A program made the position numbers and the translations under genes. DNA of 64,000 bases. Source: Pseudomonadota bacterium. GTDB lineage: Bacteria; Desulfobacterota; Binatia; UBA9968. Numbering within the stretch: the stretch's first letter is position 1; every line of letters starts with the position of its first letter. Shown here in pieces: positions 59,911 to 64,000 of this stretch. Where the stretch lies: assembly GCA_021324155.1 (NCBI GenBank), contig JAJPJQ010000020.1:1-64000 (forward strand), written 5' to 3'. The notes beneath the pieces were generated by a model, which was not told where the DNA came from, made no database searches, and worked only from the letters and a program-made list of their open reading frames with translations.

Positions 59911-60573
59911 TCAGTATTTCGTTACCGCCGAGATCAGCCGCTGCGCGCCGGCAGGCGGACGCACGCGCCCCGTCAGAATGTCGGTTGACGTGACGTTGCT
60001 GCCATAAAAATCCCGGTTCAGGTCGTCGCGCGTAGTGATGACCGTGCCCTCCAGCGAGACGCCCGCGAATAATCCCTGCGATCGGCTATAGCTGAACATC
60101 GCCGCTTGCAGCGCGACGTTGCCTTCCGCGCTCCGCCCGATGGGGCCCGCGGCGACGCTCAAATTGCCGCCGAGGGTAACGTTGCCGCCTCTTGAGAAAG
60201 CGTCGACTGCCGCTGGCGTGTTGAGGACAATAACAAACTCGGTAATCTGCACACCGGCCTGGAAGCCAACGCCCAGGCCGCCCGTGCCGATCGCCGAAGG
60301 CCCGCTCCAGCCGCCGCCCGGCAGACGCGCAATAACCACACCGCTGCCGGCGCGGCCGCTGCCGATGAATCCCGCCTTCGTGACTGTAAGAATCGCGAGG
60401 CCGCGCGCGTTTCTAAGAACCGACGACGGGATACCTTGCTCCGGAATCGCCTGAAAACGTTCGATGATCGCCGCCGCTTGGTCGACGTCCCTTTGCATCG
60501 TCTCCCGCGGGGACGATGTCGAGCAGGCGCTGAATAACAGCGCCGCGATCACGACACACAAAATAGTCCTCAT
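59911..60573 (-). CDS. SYLF-domain lipoprotein (Ysc84-like)
   Basis: A 220-aa lipoprotein with a lipobox LLFSACS and a SYLF/Ysc84 domain (RNARGLAILTVTKAGFIGSGRAGSGVVIAR; GVGFQAGVQITEFVIVLNT; GGNLSVAAGPIGR; MFSYSRSQGLFAGVSLEG). The domain binds phosphoinositides in eukaryotes; the bacterial form is probably an envelope stress or lipid-binding protein. ATG 60573 has GGAGG 9 nt upstream. Confidence 0.9.
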   Translation of the reverse strand: MRTILCVVIAALLFSACSTSSPRETMQRDVDQAAAIIERFQAIPEQGIPSSVLRNARGLAILTVTKAGFIGSGRAGSGVVIARLPGGGWSGPSAIGTGGLGVGFQAGVQITEFVIVLNTPAAVDAFSRGGNVTLGGNLSVAAGPIGRSAEGNVALQAAMFSYSRSQGLFAGVSLEGTVITTRDDLNRDFYGSNVTSTDILTGRVRPPAGAQRLISAVTKY

Positions 60574-60738
60574 ACCAAACACCCTCCTGTTTTAGGTTGA
60601 ACCGGTTTTCCGTCCTTGGAACGAGTCCAATTAAACCTAGCAGATAGCAGGGACCAGGAAAATAGGGGAAACCCTGAAAAAAGGTCGCCTTTCTCTGCTC
60701 CTGATTACATGGTACATCGACTCCGAGGTAGCCGTGCA

Positions 60739-61227
60739 ATGTATCCCGAAAGCGAAGACGCGGCTCTGGCCGCCCTTAAAGGCGACGATCCGGTGCTGGC
60801 TGCAACCGCCGAGGCGTTTCTCTGGCGCGTCTGGTGCCGCGCGCGAGATGCCGAGGGCGAGCGAATCTTTCGCGAGGGCATCGAAGCGATGCAGCGTCGA
60901 AAGCTCTCGGAGGCGGAGGCGCTCTTCAGCCGCGCAATCGAGCGCGACCCCGACTTCGCCGAAGCCTGGAACAAGCGTGCTACCGTCCGCTTCCTGCGGA
61001 ACGACTTCCAGGGCTCGATTGACGATTGCCGCCAGACACTGGCGCGCAATCGAAATCATTTCGGCGCCGCTTCGGGCCAGGGGCTTTGCCACATGTCGCT
61101 GGGCGAGTTTCGCGAGGCGGCGGTTTGCTTTCGCCGCGCGCTCGACATCCATCCGCATCTGGCCGGCGTACGCCATAACCTCGCTCTGGCTGAGGCGGAA
61201 GGCGGCGGCAGCGGCTACTTGAACTGA
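60739..61227 (+). CDS. Tetratricopeptide-repeat protein
   Basis: A 162-aa helical protein with about three TPR motifs: RKLSEAEALFSRAIERDPDF, NDFQGSIDDCRQTLARNRNH and GEFREAAVCFRRALDIHPHL. Each has the Ala/Leu and Pro positions of the motif. It would serve as a protein-binding scaffold. ATG 60739 with GAGG upstream is preferred to longer starts. The 3' end overlaps the convergent hydrolase gene by 13 nt. Confidence 0.82.
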   Translation: MYPESEDAALAALKGDDPVLAATAEAFLWRVWCRARDAEGERIFREGIEAMQRRKLSEAEALFSRAIERDPDFAEAWNKRATVRFLRNDFQGSIDDCRQTLARNRNHFGAASGQGLCHMSLGEFREAAVCFRRALDIHPHLAGVRHNLALAEAEGGGSGYLN

Positions 61228-62054
61228 AGGAAATCCGCCACGATCCGGTTGAACCGCTCCGCCTGGTCCCACTGCGCCCAATGAGCGCAGTTATCGAACA
61301 GGTGAAACTCTGCGTCGGGAATCGAGTGGAAAAGCAAAACGCCCCGCTCGACGCTCACCCCGCGATCGTTTTTCCCCCAGATGATGAGCGCGCGTGTTAA
61401 TCGCTTCAGCTCGTCGCGGATCGACTTTGGCCGCGGCGCGGCCTCTCTCATTTTTTGCGCTTCAAAATTTTTTCCGGTGCTCATCTCGTAGCGCTCCCGC
61501 ACGACTTCGTCCGTCACCAGCTCTCGATTGAACAACGTGCCGAGCGTCAGCTTGCGCATGTGCGCCATCGAAGGGGTATATTCGCGGAGTTCGGCATTGT
61601 GCCGTTTGGCAAGCGCCTGCGAATCCTCCGAGCCGGCGGGCGCCAGCGATCCGCTCGGCGTGGTAACGAACGCCATGGCGCCGCTTTCTTCAAGCGCGAG
61701 ACGCGCGGCGATGTAGCTGCCTTGGGAATTGCCGATCACATGGAAGCGGTCCAACCCGACGGCGCGCAAAAATGCCTTGGCGTGGCCGACGCGGTACTCC
61801 ATCGAGAAGTCCTTCGGGTTGTCCGTGCGACCGAACCCCGGCTGATCGTACGCGTAAATCGTGAATCCTGCAGCGGCGAGCGCGTCGATGTTGAGCTTCC
61901 AGTTAATCGCGGCGGAAGCTCCCGGGGAGCCGCCGTGCACGAGCAGCACGGCGGGACCATCGCCGGCCTTGATGTAAAAAGTTCTAATGCCGTCGATGGT
62001 GATATACGCTTCGCGGTCGTTCGCCAAAGTATTGCTCCTGTTCGGGCTTTTCAC
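61215..62054 (-). CDS. Alpha/beta hydrolase (C-C bond hydrolase-like)
   Basis: A 279-aa alpha/beta hydrolase. The oxyanion loop is HGGSPGASA, the nucleophile elbow GNSQGS, the acid Asp lies in WGKNDRGV and the His in NCAHWAQWDQ. The His-Gly-Gly-x-Pro-Gly-Ala loop and length fit meta-cleavage-product hydrolases, which hydrolyse ring-fission products of aromatic degradation. The order GNSQGS instead of GNSLGG suggests a relative. It is probably the last step for a Rieske-dioxygenase pathway; no extradiol dioxygenase is visible. Confidence 0.88.
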   Translation of the reverse strand: MKSPNRSNTLANDREAYITIDGIRTFYIKAGDGPAVLLVHGGSPGASAAINWKLNIDALAAAGFTIYAYDQPGFGRTDNPKDFSMEYRVGHAKAFLRAVGLDRFHVIGNSQGSYIAARLALEESGAMAFVTTPSGSLAPAGSEDSQALAKRHNAELREYTPSMAHMRKLTLGTLFNRELVTDEVVRERYEMSTGKNFEAQKMREAAPRPKSIRDELKRLTRALIIWGKNDRGVSVERGVLLFHSIPDAEFHLFDNCAHWAQWDQAERFNRIVADFLQFK

Positions 62055-62101
62055 CGTCGTAAATATCCAACGGGACAGAGGGAGGCAACAGAGTTACGGC
62101 C

Positions 62102-63289
62102 TTATTTTATCGTGCGGAGAACTATCCCGGCGATCAGCTCTGCGTCGCGCAGACTTACTTCCGGCTCGCAGGGAAGCTCGATGAGATCCGGCCAGACGTT
62201 TTCGGTATTGGGAAGCGATATGCGGCGCCAGCGTTCGTATGGGGGAAGCAAGTGTATTGGCACGTAACTGCCCTGGACTTCGTAACCGTCGGCGCGAAGC
62301 GCATCGATGATACGCGCCGCGGTGTCTTCGCGCGACCGCCGCGGTAGAACGCGGACAACTTGCGTCAGACACGCGGAGCCGCGACGATGAGCGATAAGTC
62401 GCAGTTGCTTCGTCTCGCCCAGCAGCTCGCGGTAAATCCGAACGCGCTCGCGGCGCGCGGCGATATTTTCATCGAGCGTGCGAATAAGCGTCAGCGCGAC
62501 AGCCGCGGAAATGTTTGCCATTCCCTCACGGCGGTATGAAAGCGGCGGCTCGTCTGGCTCCGCTTTTGGCCGAAGCAGCGAATCCAATGGAAAGGTCCAC
62601 CGGCGCCAGCGGCGGCGAATCAATGTCGACGGAAAATTGAGCGCCGACGCGCTCCGCGCCCGCGGCAGTTCTATGCCGGCAAAAAAGTGTTCGCGCCGGG
62701 ACGCGGCTATACCCCCGCCGATACCGGAGCAGACTTTCTCGGCGCCGAAGCTGATGATTCCGGCGTCGCCGAAGCTCCCGGCGGCGCGGCCCTCGACCGT
62801 CGCGCCGAGCGCCTGCGCCGCGTCGTCTACTACCGAGATGTTTTTCGCGCGCGCGATTTTTTCGATTGCCTCGATCTCCGCCGGATTGCCGAACAGGTGG
62901 GGGACGATGACGGCTTTGCTTTTATCGGTCAATACATCGGCCACGTTTGCCGCCGTCATGTTTAATTCGTCTCCGACATCCGCGAATACGGGAACTGCGC
63001 CCAGATTCACGATCGGTGCAACGATCGCGGTACAGCAGAAGCTAGGGATGACGACTTCGTCGTCGCTGCCTATACCGCACGATGTAAGGACGATTTCCAG
63101 CGCGAGGCTGCCCGAGCCGCAGAGCAGCAAATCGGCGGCGTCGATACGGGATAGAATAAATGATTTTAGCTGGGCGACCTCCGGCCCGACTACTATTCTG
63201 CCGTGGAAGACCGCCTGCAATGCCGCGCGATAGGTCTCACCGTTCCAGTACGGAACGGCGAGCGGCACACGCGACGGATACCGATTCAA
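62102..63289 (-). CDS. DegT/DnrJ/EryC1/StrS family aminotransferase
   Basis: A 395-aa PLP-dependent sugar aminotransferase fold. It has LCGSGSLALEIVL, DEVVIPSFCCTAIV, VDDAAQALGAT and a PLP Lys in SFGAEKVCSGIGGG. The family transaminates nucleotide keto-sugars for O-antigen or secondary metabolites. No other sugar genes adjoin. It starts 10 nt after the NamZ-type gene upstream on the minus strand, suggesting an operon. Confidence 0.88.
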   Translation of the reverse strand: MNRYPSRVPLAVPYWNGETYRAALQAVFHGRIVVGPEVAQLKSFILSRIDAADLLLCGSGSLALEIVLTSCGIGSDDEVVIPSFCCTAIVAPIVNLGAVPVFADVGDELNMTAANVADVLTDKSKAVIVPHLFGNPAEIEAIEKIARAKNISVVDDAAQALGATVEGRAAGSFGDAGIISFGAEKVCSGIGGGIAASRREHFFAGIELPRARSASALNFPSTLIRRRWRRWTFPLDSLLRPKAEPDEPPLSYRREGMANISAAVALTLIRTLDENIAARRERVRIYRELLGETKQLRLIAHRRGSACLTQVVRVLPRRSREDTAARIIDALRADGYEVQGSYVPIHLLPPYERWRRISLPNTENVWPDLIELPCEPEVSLRDAELIAGIVLRTIK

Positions 63290-63299
63290 GACGAATACT

Positions 63300-64000
63300 T
63301 CAGCGATACAGCAGAACGCCGGGACGCTCGCCGAGGAGCCATTCCTCTTCGTCTTTGATCGCGAGCGCGTCGAGGTCGCCGGGCGTGGCGTCGGGATCGT
63401 CCACCCATTTGCGTAGGAGATCGCTGCCGTTGATCACATCGATTGCGAGGCGATCCGTCTCGTACTCGTAGGCAAAATCGCGCCATAGCTCGTAATCCGA
63501 CTTCAATATGCGCAGCGATTTCAGCGCGAGGGCGACGAGGCGCCACGGTCGGAAATTCTCGTGATCATACTCTTTCGCTTCTACGTGAATTTGGATCCCG
63601 CTGCAGAGCTTTCCAGCGTGCTTGTGGAACGTGGGCTCGAACCAGCATTCCCGCAGACGGCAGCCGTGCATCCATTCGGGCGCGAGCGACTCCATCTTGC
63701 CGAGCAACGCGCGCGCATCGATGTCCGGCGCGCCGAAGAGTTCCAGCGGTCTCGTCGTCCCGCGTCCTTCCGATAATGTCGTCCCTTCGAGCATCACCGT
63801 TCCTGGATAGCAGCGGGCCATCCAAACGTTCGACGCGTTCGGGCTCGGATTCACCCAGGGCCGTTCGCCGACCGGCCAGCCGTAGCCCGGCGCGCTTTCG
63901 GGCTTCCACCCATCCATCGCGATCACGTCGTAATCGACTTCAAGTCGCAGTACGCTCACGAACCAGGTGCCGAGCTCGGCGAGCGTAAGGCCGTGCCGTA
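63300..64000 (-). CDS. DUF1343/NamZ-like protein, C-terminal part (cut by window edge)
   Basis: Visible part is about 233 residues and continues past the right edge in the same frame (GLTLAELGTWFVSVL precedes the visible start). Diagnostic segments are EGTTLSEGRGTTRPLELFGAPDID, WFEPTFHKHAGKLCSGIQIHV and ELWRDFAYEYETDRLAIDVINGSD. The family is the exo-beta-N-acetylmuramidase NamZ group, which releases MurNAc from the end of cell-wall fragments. An N-terminal signal is not visible here. It is followed by the DegT-type gene. Confidence 0.88.
   Translation of the reverse strand, partial: RHGLTLAELGTWFVSVLRLEVDYDVIAMDGWKPESAPGYGWPVGERPWVNPSPNASNVWMARCYPGTVMLEGTTLSEGRGTTRPLELFGAPDIDARALLGKMESLAPEWMHGCRLRECWFEPTFHKHAGKLCSGIQIHVEAKEYDHENFRPWRLVALALKSLRILKSDYELWRDFAYEYETDRLAIDVINGSDLLRKWVDDPDATPGDLDALAIKDEEEWLLGERPGVLLYR

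Noticed and set aside
1-64000. CRISPR array, prophage, IS element or integrase
   Set aside because: No regularly spaced repeats, transposase or phage genes are seen on either strand; the only repeats are short palindromes and the CTCRCGCCTC family.

Overview
This window looks like chromosome from an uncultured, GC-rich (roughly 60% by eye), Gram-negative soil or sediment bacterium. Signal peptides, lipoproteins, a soluble lytic transglycosylase and many periplasmic solute-binding proteins point to an outer membrane. The gene mix (orphan solute-binding proteins, Rieske oxygenases, UbiD and enolase-superfamily enzymes, KaiBC without KaiA) resembles deltaproteobacteria-like or Binatota/Rokubacteria/NC10-type genomes. 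That placement is inference; there is no rRNA or other phylogenetic marker here. Both ends cut genes: a homoserine dehydrogenase on the left and a NamZ-type (DUF1343) protein on the right.

Layout. 1-3.8 kb: threonine operon hom-thrC-(phosphoglycerate-mutase-like proposed homoserine kinase)-glpX. 3.8-7.4 kb: an NMT1-type binding protein facing a minus-strand string (3-hydroxyanthranilate dioxygenase, NRDE, NUDIX, AT-rich orphan). 7.5-14.3 kb: binding protein, polysaccharide deacetylase, UbiD decarboxylase, DapA-like enzyme, then a four-rhodanese protein and an Asp/Glu-racemase-fold protein. 14.4-19.6 kb: kaiC-kaiB-kaiB-histidine kinase-response regulator. 19.6-22.3 kb: ravA-viaA. 22.4-30.8 kb: a catabolic/transport run (M24-like, enolase-superfamily, octopine-dehydrogenase-like, LLM-type oxidoreductase, ferric-type binding protein, fused permease, M20-like). 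30.8-37.3 kb: acyl-CoA synthetase, ABC_sub_bind protein, MutT, modBC, lytic transglycosylase, pgsA, tRNA-Gly. 37.4-38.4 kb: two facing paralogous orphan genes and three terminators. 38.5-44.3 kb: rhodanese-MoeB, VOC, MFS, CsbD, binding protein plus deacetylase, YCII. 44.4-59.3 kb: two Rieske oxygenases paired with ferric-type binding proteins, transporters, and a set of beta-propeller proteins including two tandem haem-motif lipoproteins, with short repeats between them. 59.3-64 kb: small membrane protein, ABM, SYLF lipoprotein, TPR, alpha/beta hydrolase, DegT aminotransferase, NamZ fragment.

Most striking: (1) nine solute-binding proteins against one matching permease, repeatedly paired with the same enzyme types (deacetylase twice, Rieske oxygenase twice); (2) a KaiA-less Kai signalling operon with two KaiB proteins and a Ser-Ser phosphosite in KaiC; (3) tandem CxxCH-containing propeller lipoproteins; (4) a GC-rich inverted repeat family that sits 3' of all three propeller genes and runs into the N-terminal codons of two neighbouring genes; (5) several enzymes that have lost the catalytic or metal-binding residues of their family.
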